From NCBI GenBank assembly GCA_905183005.1, contig CAJJDO010000043.1:186001-250000 (forward strand): DNA of 64,000 nt, in the 5' to 3' direction. Below, one piece after another: positions 23,555 through 35,993 of the stretch. Source of the DNA: Paramecium pentaurelia. Its lineage: Eukaryota > Ciliophora > Oligohymenophorea > Peniculida > Parameciidae. Made by a program: the position numbers and the translations under genes. Positions within the stretch are counted from its first letter, which is position 1. The number at the start of each line of letters is the position of its first letter. The notes under the pieces were generated by a model that saw nothing but the letters and a program-made list of their open reading frames with translations, made no database searches and was not told the DNA's origin.

Positions 23555-23848
23555 ATGTATATAATTATATCTACTTTAGATTTCTATACATAAACATTTT
23601 TTATAATTAATATTATATATTATAAAACACATCATTTTTTACTGAATTTCGTTTATTTTACAGTCTATCCAATTTATTAAGGTGATTTTTATAATAATGG
23701 TGATTATTAAGGTGGTTTCTTTTATGTTTATGTTAATTATCTAGTAGATTATGGATGTTATTTAGCGAATTATTTAGTAAACTGAACATTTTATTTTTTA
23801 TTTGTTGCTGATTATGATTATTATTATACAACTTAACTTTCATCTTCA

Positions 23849-25116
23849 TCAATCTTTTATAATTAAGTTTAAATTTTAGGTCTAAATTTTAAGTGAATAT
23901 TACTTATTATTATTAGTTCCTAACGTATTTTCATTAGTAACAAAAGGATGATTTAAGAGTTCAATTGAAGTAATTCTTTTCTTTGGTTCAGGTTCTAAGG
24001 CACGATATAAACAATCTAAACAATTTTGAGAAAGCTTATTATTGAATTCAGGAGGAATATTTACTCTCCCCTCAGAAATTTAAGCGATAATATCTTTATT
24101 AGTATTACCGCTAAATGGTAATGTACCAAATAACATACCATATAATATAATACCCATAGACCATACATCTACTAAAGGAGATACTGCCTTATCCATTCCT
24201 AAATGATTTAAAAAAAATAAATAATACCTTTAAGTAATTCAGGCGCCATGTATCGAAGACTACCTGCATCTGCATTTTCTGGATTGTCATTAGATGCAAA
24301 ACCAGAAATACCAAAATCTATACATTTGATTATACCAGAATCTTTGCTTGTCAATAATAAGTTTTCTAATTTTAAATCTCTATGTATTATCTTCTTTTGA
24401 TGACAATATGCAATTGCACTGACTAGTTATTTAAAATAATGTCTAGCCTCATTCTCTTCAAATCTTCCTTTTGTTTATAAATATTAAAGTAATTCACCTC
24501 CCTCTAAATATTCCATTATATAAACAGTTTATAAATTCTGTAAAAAGAAAGCATTGTAAATCTTTACAATATTATCATGTTTTAAAGACTTTAATGCTCT
24601 TGCTTCTCTGAAAATCATATCAACATCCTTATTATTATTATAATTTTTAATACTTAAGCATTTGTCATCATTTATTTTACCATTTTGATAGCCACCTTCT
24701 CACCTGTTTATTTATGTCTACCCAATACTACTTTTCCAAATCCTCCTTCTCCTATATCTTACAATTATTCATATTCTGCCAATTAAAAGCTTTCATCAAA
24801 TTCTTCACCTTTAAATAACTTACATTTTTTATCTTACCTTTTGATGCAAATAACACAGTTCCATTTTTTATATAATCTAAATCGTCTTCAGTTATTTCTA
24901 CTCCTTCCTAATTGAACAATCTTAATCTATTAAATTATGTGTCCCATTTTGATTACAAAGATTTACGTATTTCGCTAAATTTAGTATTATCTCTTATTGT
25001 TAAGGTACAACATAAATTAGAATTGCCATTACGATAGATTTTGATCTAGTGTTAATATTTGATTCTACATCTTTATTATTTGTAGTTGGTTAATAATCAT
25101 CATAAAATTGATCCAT
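23849..25116 (-). CDS. Ser/Thr protein kinase, SNF1/CAMK-like
   Basis: The start is MDQFYDDYQPTTNNKDVESN. The catalytic domain is complete: IGEGGFGKVVLGRHKQTG, the lysine in KVAIKMVK, FREARALKSLKHDNIVK, VYIMEYLEGGELLQYL, IIHRDLKLENLLL, IDFGISGF and LRYMAPELLK. Introns of 26 nt (after MMTNAQ) and 29 nt (after PELLK) are clear; one or two in the N-terminal 90 residues are uncertain. The domain ends with RITSIELLNHPFV. All catalytic residues are present. The motif style (HRDLKLENLLL, YMAPELL, DVWSMGIILY) fits the CAMK/AMPK-related group. The C-terminal tail is short (about 30 residues), so no regulatory autoinhibitory segment is obvious. Confidence 0.9.
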
Positions 25117-25278
25117 ATTTATAATTAGATTTTAATTGCATATATATTCAATTAATATTCATATTTCCCTCTATGTTCTTTCTTTTTCATATTTAAAATC
25201 TATCTATTTTTTACATCTCATTATTATAAATATATTATTCTATGATATATTTACTAAATATTTTATTAAATCATAAAA

Positions 25279-25937
25279 ATGAAAGTGGATTTTTTAACGC
25301 GTTTTAAAGGAAGGACTTCTACAATGAATAAACGTGAAGGAGTTACAGGAATCATTAAATTAAATGGTACTCCAATTGAGAAAATGCCTGCATCATATAC
25401 TTTTAGTTCATACATTTCTAATTAGCATGCCTATAACTATTCAGATATTGAAAAACAATCATAATAATCAAATGATGTTACTCCTACAAGTAAAGACCCA
25501 TAGGTTATTACTAACATTAAAACATTTAATAAAAATAGAAAATTGTCACATGCTTCTCCATTAAAACCTGGTACTAATATGTCAAATATGTATCGATCAC
25601 AATTTGTTCCAGATAAGGAAATGTATTCATTTCCTCTCTCGAAAACAGGATCAGTCAACTTAAATGATTATGAATTGATAGCAATACCAAAAAGTGTGTT
25701 GTGTAAAACTATTTAAAAATATTAGAATTTGGTATTAGAGTAGAACATACAGATGGAGATTTACCAAGATAGAATGTCTTGCCAAACATCTCAAGACAAT
25801 TCTAATCTAAGTCATAATCCCTTGATTTACAATAAGAAAGACCAATGATCAAATCAGAAATATTAAATTAAGGTTCTTATGCAAAATAAAAAGAAAAAAG
25901 AAGCCTTCTTATAGCTGGAATGAATTCAATTAAATGA
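25279..25937 (+). CDS. Uncharacterised basic protein, 211 aa
   Basis: A 23-nt intron near 25706 gives 212 codons. The start MKVDFLTRFKGRTSTMNKRE is basic; the rest is Ser/Asn/Gln rich with short motifs such as SHASPLKPGTNMSN, SFPLSKTGSVNLNDYELI and GIRVEHTDGDLPRQNVLP. It is predicted to be mostly disordered with several possible phosphorylation sites. No domain or signal is recognised. It is divergent from the kinase gene with about 160 bp between starts. Confidence 0.75.
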
Positions 25938-26150
25938 TTGCCTTTTTTCTGATATTCTATATATGTTTTTTTTTAATTTCCTATTCCCTTAAGTTTTAAA
26001 TCTATAAAAAAACACTTTTTCATTTTATAACACTAATGATTTCTATCTAATATAAGATCAATAATTAAAAAATTCAAGAACAGAATATTGTAATATAATA
26101 ATAAAACAATTTAATATATGTGTACTATTTTGCTCTTTTCATTTAATCAC

Positions 26151-26516
26151 TCAAGCTTAAAATTCTTAATCGATTCTTGCTTTTCCATCTTAGGTAAGTT
26201 GTAAACTAACAACCAATTTCACTCTCTTTCTTCCTTCAATATCAGCTGTGAATGAATTAATTTTAGTTATTGTAACCAAACCTTTTCATATATTTTAACT
26301 AATACCTTATCTCTATAAGTTTTCAGCAACTCTAACACTAATCTTAGTAGCTTCACCTAAAGCATGCAATTCAACATTTTGGAATTTCTTCAAAAATATT
26401 TTTGAAATGAATATGAATTCTCTTGCATTTTTCTTAGAAGAGACATGCAATTTATTATCAGTTGGATCAAGTTTTTATTTTTAACCTCTTTATTGCTATT
26501 AGGTGGCTGTGTTCAT
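26151..26516 (-). CDS. Alba-domain DNA/RNA-binding protein, 113 aa
   Basis: One 24-nt intron gives 114 codons. After a Gln-rich head the sequence follows the Alba fold: NKLHVSSKKNAREFIFISKI, a long helix region NVELHALGEATKISVRVAEN and the strands LVTITKINSFTADIEGRKR and VKLVVSLQLTQD. Alba-type proteins (including the Rpp20/Rpp25 group) bind nucleic acid, often as dimers, in RNA processing or chromatin. The short length with only an Alba domain is typical. Which of these roles it has cannot be decided here. The start is chosen because the Gln-rich head precedes the domain directly. Confidence 0.85.
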
Positions 26517-27464
26517 TTTTATTTAAAAAATAAATATCTAATTTTAATATAAAAAGGAAATTATTTCATGTTATTTCAATTACTTTCAAAATTATTATTG
26601 ATATAAATTATATATTTCTTTACCATTCCATTTTTATATAAATAAATATGTAACAAATTTGTTTAGATTAATCAACTTTTATTTCTATAATCATTATAAC
26701 TCAACCTCCATTTTATTTATTAGGAATACTTCCAAAGCATTTTACTTTAAAAAAAAATAGAATTACACTAATAAATAAAATGAGGGTGTATTCAGAGAAT
26801 TATGAATAATTATATATATGAATCATATACATATACATAAATTGTATCCAAAATCAATAATTAATAATTCATACATTTAGATCAATTAGAATTGATGATT
26901 AATTATCCAATCTTAATAACCAAATATAAAAATAAATGGTTTCCTATTTCAAAGTCAATTATACTCTAGTGATTTTATATTAGATTATAACTTAAAATTT
27001 ATTAGATAAATTTTAATTAATAAAAATACTTTTTTATATGCAAATTATCTTATTAATCTTAAACATGCTTATAATTATCTTAATTTTTATCAATATTTAT
27101 ACCCTTTCTTTAAATGCTAATACTAAAAATTAGAATTAAACATTTTCCTTATAACATTTGTTAACCTATAATGTGTATAGAATTTAGAATTGATTTCTTA
27201 TGAATTTTTATTCTAATTTAATTGTACATTCATCATTCAATTAATTATTCTGAAAGAGTTTAGAAACAAATGAAAAATTTATAGAAATTTAGATAAATTC
27301 TTTAAGCATCTTTTTTTTTGCATATTTTTAATGAAATTTATGTCTTCTATTATTGATATTGAAACTCTTTACTTATTTTCTAATAATCAATTTAACAATA
27401 AATGTTATTATATATATAAACGTGTAATTATGAAAGTTAATAAAATATAAATTAAAAAAAATAT
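26517..27464. other. Long intergenic region with no gene seen
   Basis: About 950 bp of very AT-rich DNA between the Alba gene and tRNA-Ala. I scanned both strands for frames open to TGA with plausible protein composition and for short introns and found none convincing. The region includes short simple AT runs (for example near 26800-26850). Confidence 0.5.
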
Positions 27465-27536
27465 GGAGCAACCGAGCTTCGATCTCAGCGCCTCATGCAT
27501 GCTAAGCATACGCTCTACCAAATGAGCTATTACCCC
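27465..27536 (-). tRNA. tRNA-Ala, anticodon AGC
   Basis: The reverse complement folds into a full cloverleaf of 72 nt: 7-bp acceptor stem (GGGGTAA with TTGCTCC), D arm GCTC/GAGC, anticodon stem TATGC/GCATG with loop TTAGCAT giving AGC, and T arm CTGAG/CTCGG. The third acceptor pair is G-U, the identity element of tRNA-Ala. The T loop starts with A rather than T, which is normal for eukaryotic tRNA-Ala. There is no intron. CCA is not encoded, as expected. Confidence 0.97.
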
Positions 27537-28166
27537 ACGTTCGAATATTAAGTAATTGATGCCTATTTATTAACCCATACATTGGTTATCTTTATTAAAA
27601 ATAATAGATTATATTAAATATCTTTTGTTTATGAAATATTATTAAAATCTTCAATAAAATTCAAATAATAAAAAATGTTAAAAGTAGATTATAAGATGAT
27701 TGAAATTAATTTATTAAAATATTATACAAAATGGAATTTTATAAATTAACTAAATCAACTTTAATTCCAATAATAATTTACTTTTTCTAAAGAATTAATA
27801 ATGCAACTATTATTCATGAATAATTAAATCAAAGATATTCTAGAAATCAATTTAAATTTTGATGATAAAACTTATATTATAAGAAAAATCAATTATATTT
27901 AGTATAGTTCTAACCTATTCAAAAGAAAATTAATATTTTACATATTAATAATGAAAAGTAACTTGATTTTATAGAAAAGATAAGAAATTCATTTAAGATT
28001 AATAGTTGATTTGAAGAAGACAAGTAAAAATATGTATAGTTAAAACTATTTTAAGATAAATTATTTTTTGATTCTCATATAATATGATGAGAGTTATGTT
28101 GAATTATCATTATAGTAACCAGAATTAGAGATGATGATTTTTTTATTAATATTTTATTAATGATAC
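27537..28166. other. Gap with weak coding signs
   Basis: About 630 bp between the tRNA and the V-ATPase gene. On the plus strand from 27731 there is a frame starting MEFYKLTKSTLIPIIIYFFQ and, in another frame further on, segments up to about 28160. No introns join them well. It may be a small unrecognised gene or chance open frames in AT-rich DNA; I do not call a gene. Confidence 0.35.
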
Positions 28167-28725
28167 TCATGATTGTGATAAGATCAATGACACAATTAAA
28201 CCATATAAGGCCAATGCTTCTGCGAAAATGAGGATTAAAATCAATCCTACAAATAATCTTTCCTATTATGCATTTCCTCTGACACCAACATCACCAACAA
28301 TTCCTATAGCAAATCCTGCTGCAATACAACTACATCCACAACATAATCCAGATGCCATATGAGCAAAACCAGATTTATAAGAGTAAGTCAAAGGACTTTT
28401 AACTATTTTTAATAATCAAATATATTATTACCTTTCTGTGATAGTAATACAGCCACAATCATACCATAGATACCCAAAATACCTGCCATAACTACAGGGA
28501 TTAATGATTTCATGATAATTTCTGGTTTCCAAATACCTATAGCTGCAATTCCAGCTCCTGCTTTAAATGTTCCATATCCTGCTCCCAAATCTATAATAAA
28601 TATATCAATCATAAGTCAATACTTGCTAACACCAATGCCATAGTGACTCCCATAAAACCAAAGAATGAGGAAGCACTGATAGGAGTATCATCTTGACTGA
28701 CCATAGTATCAAGAACAAAAAGCAT
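28167..28725 (-). CDS. ATP6V0C: V-type ATPase 16-kDa proteolipid subunit c, 165 aa
   Basis: Introns of 32 and 29 nt leave exactly 166 codons. The protein forms the proton-carrying ring of the V0 sector in acidic compartments and contractile-vacuole-type membranes. Four hydrophobic helices are seen: SSFFGFMGVTMALVLA with the AGYGTFKAGAGIAAIG turn, MKSLIPVVMAGILGIYGMIV, SGLCCGCSCIAAGFAIGIVG and LFVGLILILIFAEALALYGL. The last contains the proton-binding Glu in FAEALALYGLI. The length matches the family (about 155-165 aa). The N-terminus (MLFVLDTMVSQDDTPIS) is slightly longer than in fungi, as in many eukaryotes. Confidence 0.96.
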
Positions 28726-28827
28726 TTTATTTTATTTATTATTCAATATTTTATGGAGAGAAATGTTAAGAAAATATTATTAAGAAAAATCAATTTCAAC
28801 AAATTAGAAATTATTATTGATAATCAA

Positions 28828-30361
28828 TCATCCTTCTTGTCCGAATTCAGCAGTCCAATCTTCATATTTTTTAAGATCACCCTAAGAAACAGATGGTCTA
28901 CATTTTGGAAGTACACTTAAGAAATCATCCTTAAAAAATGATAAATATAAATACATATTCTATTTATGGTAAATAAAGTTATCCACCTTTGATATCATAC
29001 ATTCTCATTTATTAACCTTAAGGATCAGAAGGAGAACAAGCCATGTATTTCATTCCTTCTGGAGTTTATGTGTATTTAAAATGAGTAGCCCTTTCAGTTT
29101 TTCTTAAAGGTTCAAATGAAGCATCTCTTATTAGAGTATTCATATCAGACCCTGAATATCCATCCAACATTTTAGCAATATCTTCAAATTCTGCTGGGGT
29201 TAAATTATTAGGAGTATTTTTCATTTTGTTTTTCAACAATTATAACCTTCCTTGAATATCAGGCAGGGGAATATATATTCTCTTTTCAAATCTATAAATA
29301 ATATTTAAAAATCACTTTACCTTCTTCTAATAGCTGGATCTAAAGCCCATGGTAAGTTAGTGGCACCCAAAACTAAAACTGAATCATTGTTATTTCCAAC
29401 TCCTTACATTTCTACTAAGAATTGAGTCTTAACTCTAGATGAGGCTTCATTTCCACCTCCACTTTCTCTATTACTAGTCATAGAATCCACTTCATCAATG
29501 AATATAATTGTAGGTTTTGATTCTCTAGCCATATTAAATAATTCTTTTATTAATCTCTCTGATTCTCCTACAAATTTTGATATTAAATCTGCTGAAGATA
29601 CAGAAAAGAATGTTCCTTCACATTCAGTTGCACATGCTTTAGCTAAAAATGTTTTACCTGTTCCTGGAGGCTAACATATTTCAATATTATTGTACTCCAT
29701 ATAATAGAATTCCCATCCAAGGTTTACGTGCTCCTTAAAAGAGTTCTGGGAATCTCATTGGCATTATTATAGCTTCTTTTAATGAATTCTTTGCATTTTC
29801 TAAACCAGCAACATCATCCCAACTGACATTTGGCTTTTCAGTGACTATAGCTGTCGATAGATTATTCCTCAAAGTTTATTATCCTTCAACAAGTCTAATA
29901 TAATTATTAAATAATAAAGATTACTTTTATTTTCCTTAATCTTATACATCTTTTGAGTTTGTGCTTTTATTCAAATCATTCTATCCATTCATAATTTTTG
30001 ATTATTATTAAGGTTATGGATTTTAAGGGAACTATTATTTTTATTGTTATTAAGATGGAACCTGGGCTTACACTTATAGATTTGCTCTATAATTATCTAG
30101 ATAAGCTTTCATATTTTGCATCTCTGTAGTAAACTCATTTAACTTTTAACTGGCAATTTAACACAACTATGGACTTGTCTCTTGTCTAGCATATTTTACT
30201 AATTCTTAGCATCCCAATTTCATTTTATCATATCCTCCTTATTTGGCTTCAAGAGTAGCTCCTCCTAAGTATTCAGATTTCCCTACATTCTATATTTCAA
30301 TACCTTATGCTATCAATTGTATTGCTTAATCCCTTAATTTGTTTAAATACACTTCTGACAT
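28828..30361 (-). CDS. VPS4: VPS4-type AAA ATPase of the ESCRT pathway
   Basis: The N-terminus MSEVYLNKLRDQAIQLIAQG, followed by helices to about residue 90, is the MIT domain that binds ESCRT-III. A Gln/Asn-rich linker leads to the AAA domain: VSWDDVAGLENAKNSLKEAI, Walker A GPPGTGKTFLAKAC, Walker B IIFIDEVDSM, the MTSNRESGGGNEASSRVKTQ region, sensor ATNLPWALD and the Arg finger AIRRRFEKRIYIPLPD. The C-terminus has the Vps4 beta/helix segment, SVSQGDLKKYEDWTAEFGQE. A 25-nt intron lies inside the Walker A region (after LLYG) and others follow AIRRR and near YDIKGG. The enzyme disassembles ESCRT-III in multivesicular body formation. Its start is 36 nt from a run of A-rich DNA. Confidence 0.95.
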
Positions 30362-30948
30362 AAAAATAATAATAACAAAATTTTCAATAAAAAGTGCTCT
30401 TGAAATTATATTCAAATCAAAATTTCACATAGATCTCTTTATCCAATCATTTTGATATATTTTCAATTCTAAACTAAACAAAATATTATTTATATTTATA
30501 TGCTATCTTTTAGATTTATATATATAATCAATAAGTGTTTCAAAAATATAAATTAATATACTACATTCTATAATATTTAATAATATTCTCATTCCTATTT
30601 TTGTTTTCATTTTTTATAATTGATTGATTTATTCTATTAGATCTAATTGATTTTAAATATACATAATCTATTTTTTAATATTCATATATTTGATTAGATT
30701 TGTTATCATTAAGATTTATATTATTAGAATCAACAATAAACTAATAATTATAGATAATTTAATTATTTAGTAGAAATTATTATATATGTATCGATCTTAC
30801 ATTTCATACATATATTATATAAATATTATAATTTATCTCTGTCTATGATATATTAATCATTCAGATTTAATTGTATCATTCTTTTTTTTATTTTAGAATT
30901 TAAAGTATTAGTTTATTTTTAATAATAGACCAAAATATATTATTTTAG
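30362..30948. other. Intergenic region with no gene seen
   Basis: About 590 bp of AT-rich DNA between two divergent starts (VPS4 and the 30949 gene). It should hold both promoters. Nothing else is recognised. Confidence 0.45.
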
Positions 30949-31500
30949 ATGAACTATTCTTTAAAAATGTTCATTAGGTAAGATGACCATCCAATACTCT
31001 TTTTATAAAAAAATCATCCTTAATGGTTTGGTAATCCAAAAAATACTTAATTTAATTTAAATCAATATAATCCTTTTAAATTAGAAATATTATAAAAAGA
31101 AGAAATTTAGAATTACACTCTTATAGAAGTAAATACTAATCCAATAAACTTAAATTTGAAGATTTAAAACATCGTATAAAATGATTGATTTTATCAAGAT
31201 ATTGTCAATTTTAACATTCATTGTAAGGATCTCATCTTCATAATAGTTTATTCAAAAAAAATATATAGTCATCATATTTTTAATAAAAGAACTAAATAAT
31301 ATATTCATAAAAGGAGAATTTAAACTATAATTGGATGAATTAAACAAGATAAGAAATGGAAGATAATTAGATAAATGTAAAATTATTATTGTAACAGTTA
31401 TACAAATGAATGTTCTTAATAATTCATAAATTCTATTAATTAACCTATGTAAAAGATTAAAGATTCATTCCTATAATATTATGAATATTAAAATGATTGA
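30949..31500 (+). CDS. Possible uncharacterised gene, splicing unresolved
   Basis: The first exon is protein-like, starting MNYSLKMFIRQDDHPILFLQ with HPQWFGNPKNTQFNLN. A last segment ending at TGA 31498-31500 is also protein-like (YCNSYTNECSQQFINSINQP, then KIKDSFLQYYEYQND). Between them at least one intron, perhaps a 25-nt GTATAA...AAG stretch near 31170, and one more frame change are needed that I could not place. Family unknown. The next plus-strand gene starts 57 bp later, and the two could be one gene. Confidence 0.4.
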
Positions 31501-31556
31501 TAATAATTTTATGATTATATATAATAAAATTTTATTGATATAATTAACTACTTCTA

Positions 31557-32493
31557 ATGATCTATTCTCAACATCCATATGATCAACCTATAAAGTAATT
31601 TCAAATTTTTATATTCAGTAACATTCCATAAGGATATCCCATGTATTATTAGCAATTTTAACCATACCCAATACCTTTTGAACCCTATTAAGTATTATCA
31701 AATGTGATACCTATCACTGAGCCATTGCCATCAAAAATTATTTATCCACAGGAGACAGTAATTGAAAGATACCCTCCATTATAAATTCCAAAGAAAGTTC
31801 AAATAGAAAATACTCAAAAAGAAAAAAAAAAAAGTTTTTACAATTTAGATAACAATCCATATTTATTTTCAACTGCAAGAGTTAGAAATTTCTCACAATA
31901 ATTACCACCATAAGGATATTAATAATAATCTAATGATGCACATTAAGTGTAATTTTAAACAAATCGATTGGAAAGTACATAAAGAATGTTAGACCCATAA
32001 ATTTAATCAAATTAACAGAATAATCTAAGAGTATCTGATTAAACAAAAATATTTTATCCACCTTAACCTATTTAATAATAATCCATTAATGATTAAATTG
32101 ATTAGAGACTTAGAAATACCTAACAATACTCTACTTCAAATATTTAATAATCTAAAATACTTGAACAAAAGGATTATTATATTCAATCATAAAATTTGCC
32201 TTTTAATGAATAAGTAAATCCAATTTAAACTTAAAGTTTGCATCCTTAATATTAAACTACAGCATAATTTTAGCCATTATTATCTAAAAGTTTAAATGAT
32301 TAAACAGGAAGATAATTGAATGAATCAAAACCCCCTATTATTCAATCAACAATTGTAATATATATTATAACATATATAGTAATATAATGCACCAAAATAA
32401 AGACCAGGACTTAATTTAGATTTGAAACAATATAAATCATCAAGTTAAAGTCTTTCACAATCTAAATTAAGAAGATCTAAAATCTTCGATTGA
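31557..32493 (+). CDS. Gln/Pro-rich low-complexity protein, about 303 aa
   Basis: One 25-nt intron (near 32358-32382) gives 304 codons; a further 24-nt intron-like stretch near 31590 keeps frame and could remove 8 residues. It starts MIYSQHPYDQPIKQFQIFIF and is dominated by Gln, Pro, Ser, Asn and Tyr (for example QFQPYPIPFEPYQ, YPPQPIQQQS). The C-terminus is basic (SQSKLRRSKIFD). The product is probably disordered and prone to assembly; nothing points to a specific function. Most Gln codons are TAA/TAG. Confidence 0.7.
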
Positions 32494-33122
32494 CTATAAT
32501 TAATGATGAATATATATTAATATAATTTTATTGTTTTGGCATCAGACAATTTATGAATTAATTAATAAAGGAATAAGTTATTAATAAAAAATTACTTGTT
32601 ATAATCATTTATTCTTGAAAATACTATTAGTATATAAGAATTAATTATATTTTACAAAAAGTTTTGAAAAACCTCCATTATTAATCTCCAAATTTCTTTT
32701 TATAAAAATTACAAATTAATTTCACAGGTTGAATTATACTTAAAGTTTTTTGTTAAAATTTAACTTGTGACTCATAAAAAGAATCAATCACTTATTATAT
32801 TATAATAATTTTATATTAAAATTCTATGCAATTGGCAAATAATGAAGATAAACTAAATTTTATTTCCATTATTAAGTATTATATTTGATGAATATTTAGT
32901 AAATTAAATTATTTCTCAATCCATCATACTAAATATCTTTTAAAACTCTTAGATCTCATTTGTAATTCATATTGTACTTCAAAAATGTTTCTTTAATGTA
33001 AAGTAAACGTATCCTAAATGAATCTTGCAATTGTTAGTGCTTAAATGAAGTTTTTATAAATAATAATATATTTCTATAATTAGTCTGTATTATACAATAT
33101 TAATTTTTTATAGTCAAAAGTG
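32494..33122. other. Intergenic region with no gene seen
   Basis: About 630 bp between two convergent genes. Very AT-rich, with no frame or motif I can support. Confidence 0.45.
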
Positions 33123-33552
33123 TCATTCTTCATCAGTTGTTTCTTTAATCATGGCAAAATATTTCCTCATAATTTATTTACTCCTTAAAATTGGTTTACT
33201 TTCTACTTTTATTCTATTTTTATAGCATTTCTTCTTGCTTTTCTTTATTAGTTAGTTATAAGGGTTGAATTTTTAATGATGTGATCTAGATTTTTATTAA
33301 AAAATACCTGCATTAGCTTGGAGATCTAGTTCCTATAATCTCACTCATTTTTTTAAATAATGGTTATCCTTTCTTGTATGAGCCATCAGCACCCCTGACA
33401 TTTTATAAAAATTCTAAATATATCGAATGCTCATTATCATCCCAATGACCTGTTCTTTATTATGAACAATTATTTGTTTCTAATTATTTAGAGGTATTAA
33501 CAGTAGGATCAAGATAATCCTCACCTTGTTAATCAGAGCCATCGAATTTCAT
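33123..33552 (-). CDS. Myb/SANT-like DNA-binding protein, 135 aa
   Basis: One 22-nt intron gives 136 codons. The core reads RTGHWDDNEHSIYLEFLQNV, then FKKMSEIIGTRSPSQCRSHH, a single Myb-like repeat with Trp at the first helix, the helix-turn-helix end RSPSQCRSHHQKF and a basic tail. This RSPSQCRSHHQK style is common in ciliate and plant single-repeat Myb proteins. A function as transcription factor is inferred from the domain. The head (MKFDGSDQQGEDYLDPTVNT) is acidic. The 3' exon could be read in a second frame (QEEMLQKQNKSRKQ), so the last about 35 residues are less certain. Confidence 0.75.
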
Positions 33553-33878
33553 TTCTAATTAAATCTTAAATTAAATTATGTAAGTCGAATAATTCTTTTC
33601 TGATTTATATATCCCATACTGATTATATAATACAAACATTATAAGCTGTTAATTTATCTATCTAAGAGTTACTGAACTTATTCAATTATTTTTTAAAGCG
33701 TGATATTTGTATGGCAAATAGATATTTTACTTTTAGTTGATTTAATCGTACAAAAATTGTTAGCATTTTATATGGAGAAGACTTAAAATTCTAATACCTC
33801 CACTATTTTTTTATAACCCTTTCAAACATTAAAACTAAAAAGGTTTTATATAATCAAAAAATATTTGGATATGAAAGA

Positions 33879-34451
33879 ATGTCTTATTTGAATTTGATGG
33901 GACATTTTTGGATCACTAAATTATGGAATAAAAAAAATCAATTTCAACCCATCTTTTAAATAATCAGGATTGACTATAAAAGAATCCATGTAAACTCAAG
34001 AGATTATAGAGAATAACTTCAAAGTCTTTGTCCCAAATATGATTTAGATTAAGTCTTAAAGAATATGAAAAAATCAACTAATTAATTTACCCTAACTCAT
34101 ATTTTGATAACTTATACAAAAACTTATAATTAGATAAAAACTTTGCTGAAAACGATAAAAATTATATACAAATATTGATAGCTAAAATATAGCGATTGCT
34201 CTATTTCAAATTGAGGACCTTCCATGTTTAAAACTGAAGTGATAATCAATACACAACAACAATATTCTAATTTCTGCATCAAATTTCAACTTAATTATAT
34301 GTTATCATTTTTTTAAATTGAAAGAGATCATAATCTAATTACTAAAGATATCTATTAAGACTTAAATTTATTTTCAGCATAAATATTTATAAGGAAATTG
34401 AGAATGGAATTTAAAATTAATAAAGATATTAAAAAAAATCCTTTATAATGA
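33879..34451 (+). CDS. Uncharacterised protein, splicing partly unresolved
   Basis: Three protein-like segments on the plus strand follow each other in different frames: MSYLNLMGHFWITKLWNKKN, YFDNLYKNLQLDKNFAENDK and, at the end, GPSMFKTEVIINTQQQYSNF through FSAQIFIRKLRMEFKINKD to TGA at 34449-34451. I could not place clean introns for the two frame changes. It may be a gene with unusual splice sites or a decaying one. No domain recognised. Confidence 0.45.
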
Positions 34452-34641
34452 ACAAGGAATATTTTTATATATAAAATTGATAGAAATTTATTTTAATTCT
34501 TATGGTTTATAATAACACTTATTATTGTATTAAATCCTTTATTTATCTCTTGGAATTCCTCTTATTTATTACCTAAAAATATAATTTAAATATAAGCGAT
34601 TATTAATTATATGTGTATATATATATATATAATAATATATT

Positions 34642-35415
34642 TCAATAAAGCTGTTATTACTATTAAGATTAAATCTCTTTCAATTTTTAATCATAATGCC
34701 TTTAAGCATTATTATAGATTTATTAATATTATTATTTCTCCTCCTTTGATCTTTCTTAATCATGTATAATTTATTTAATGATATCACTTGCTCCCTAAGT
34801 GTCTCCTTACTTTGCCTTGTCTTGACCTTATTTTAATAGATACAAAATTTGCTTAAAATTAATAAAAGTGCAATGTACTTGCTATCCTGGAAATATGAGC
34901 TCCATATTAGTTAATATCATAACAAGTATCTGTTAGGTAAGATCAGCCTGTAATTATTGTTAGTTCATTTATTTCATTTATTATTACATCTATCTAATGG
35001 ATATTCATATAGAAGCTTTACTAGTATTAACTTTATAAATATGGCATTGTGTTTAATTCACTTTCCCCATGGGCAAAAGTACAAGTAGGTCCATTTTTGC
35101 ATTGACCTGTTTATGGATTGAAATGCTTGCATAATTATGCTAAATTCATGATGTTGATCATTTACTTTTGTAATTAACAATCATTGGGTTGATCCCTTAA
35201 ACCTTATTGAAATTATTGGCAGGAATAACTTATTCAACATATCCTGTTTATAAACTATTAGCTCTAAGTTCTTATGGTCCATGAGCAAACTAACATCTTA
35301 AGCCTAAAGCACAAACCCCATTTGATGCTATATTTTGATCCAAATACTTACTAAAATGTCTACAAAGTTGTGTTTTAAACTTTGAATTCGGATACTGAGT
35401 TGCCTATTGGTACAT
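34642..35415 (-). CDS. Tandem CCCH zinc-finger protein, 239 aa
   Basis: Introns of 26 and 28 nt leave exactly 240 codons. Two CCCH fingers are seen near the N-terminus: KTQLCRHFSKYLDQN with ...CALGLRCQFAHGPQEL, and TQLCKHFNPQTGQC with KNGPTCTFAHGESEL. Each has the Cys-Cys-Cys-His order of RNA-binding fingers, and both precede the FAHG end. The first is widened by an insertion between Cys 1 and Cys 2. The C-terminal half is Gln-rich with a coiled-coil end (QGASDIIKQIIHDQERSKEE). A role in mRNA stability or processing is likely by family. The start is the ATG giving MYQQATQYPNSKFKTQLC. Confidence 0.86.
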
Positions 35416-35993
35416 AATTTTAAATAATATCTCAATTAAAAGAATTTAATTTGTTCATTCTAATAACTAATATGATTATTAATTAATTCTTTTTGAGTTA
35501 GAATTCATATGCTATAATAATCTCTCCAAGAATATATTACAATATATTAAATGTCATAAAGATTTTAAGTTCTTTTTCTATTAATGTAAATTTTATTTTA
35601 TTTATATATTATATTAATAATCAACTAAATTTGATCTTTTGTCACTTGGACTAGGTTTTACTTCAATAGATTTCAACCATTTGTTTAATTATTTTGATTT
35701 TATATATGTATATTTATAGTAATAATTTTATAATCGATTATTTCGATAATGAAATTTAAAACAGTATCAATTAATGAAAGAATAGATATTTGTTTGTGAT
35801 TTTATAAAAAATATATTTAATTTAATGCATTAATAAATGTTAATACACATATTCAATTCTTATAATAATATGTAAATTTTTATCAAAAGAACATGTCTAA
35901 TAATTAAATTAATTAACTTGTAGATTAACACAATATCAATAAAGTTAAAATGTTTACGTTTCTTTATTTTATATTATACTTATGTAATATATA
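35416..35993. other. Intergenic region with no gene seen
   Basis: About 580 bp of AT-rich DNA between the CCCH gene and eL27. No reading frame I can support. Confidence 0.45.

Noticed and set aside
25437..25658. Minus-strand frame of 73 codons
   Set aside because: It is antisense to the complete, splice-consistent plus-strand gene 25279-25937.
27465..27536. A at the first T-loop position as an anomaly of the tRNA
   Set aside because: This is usual in eukaryotic tRNA-Ala; the G3-U70 pair and all stems are normal.
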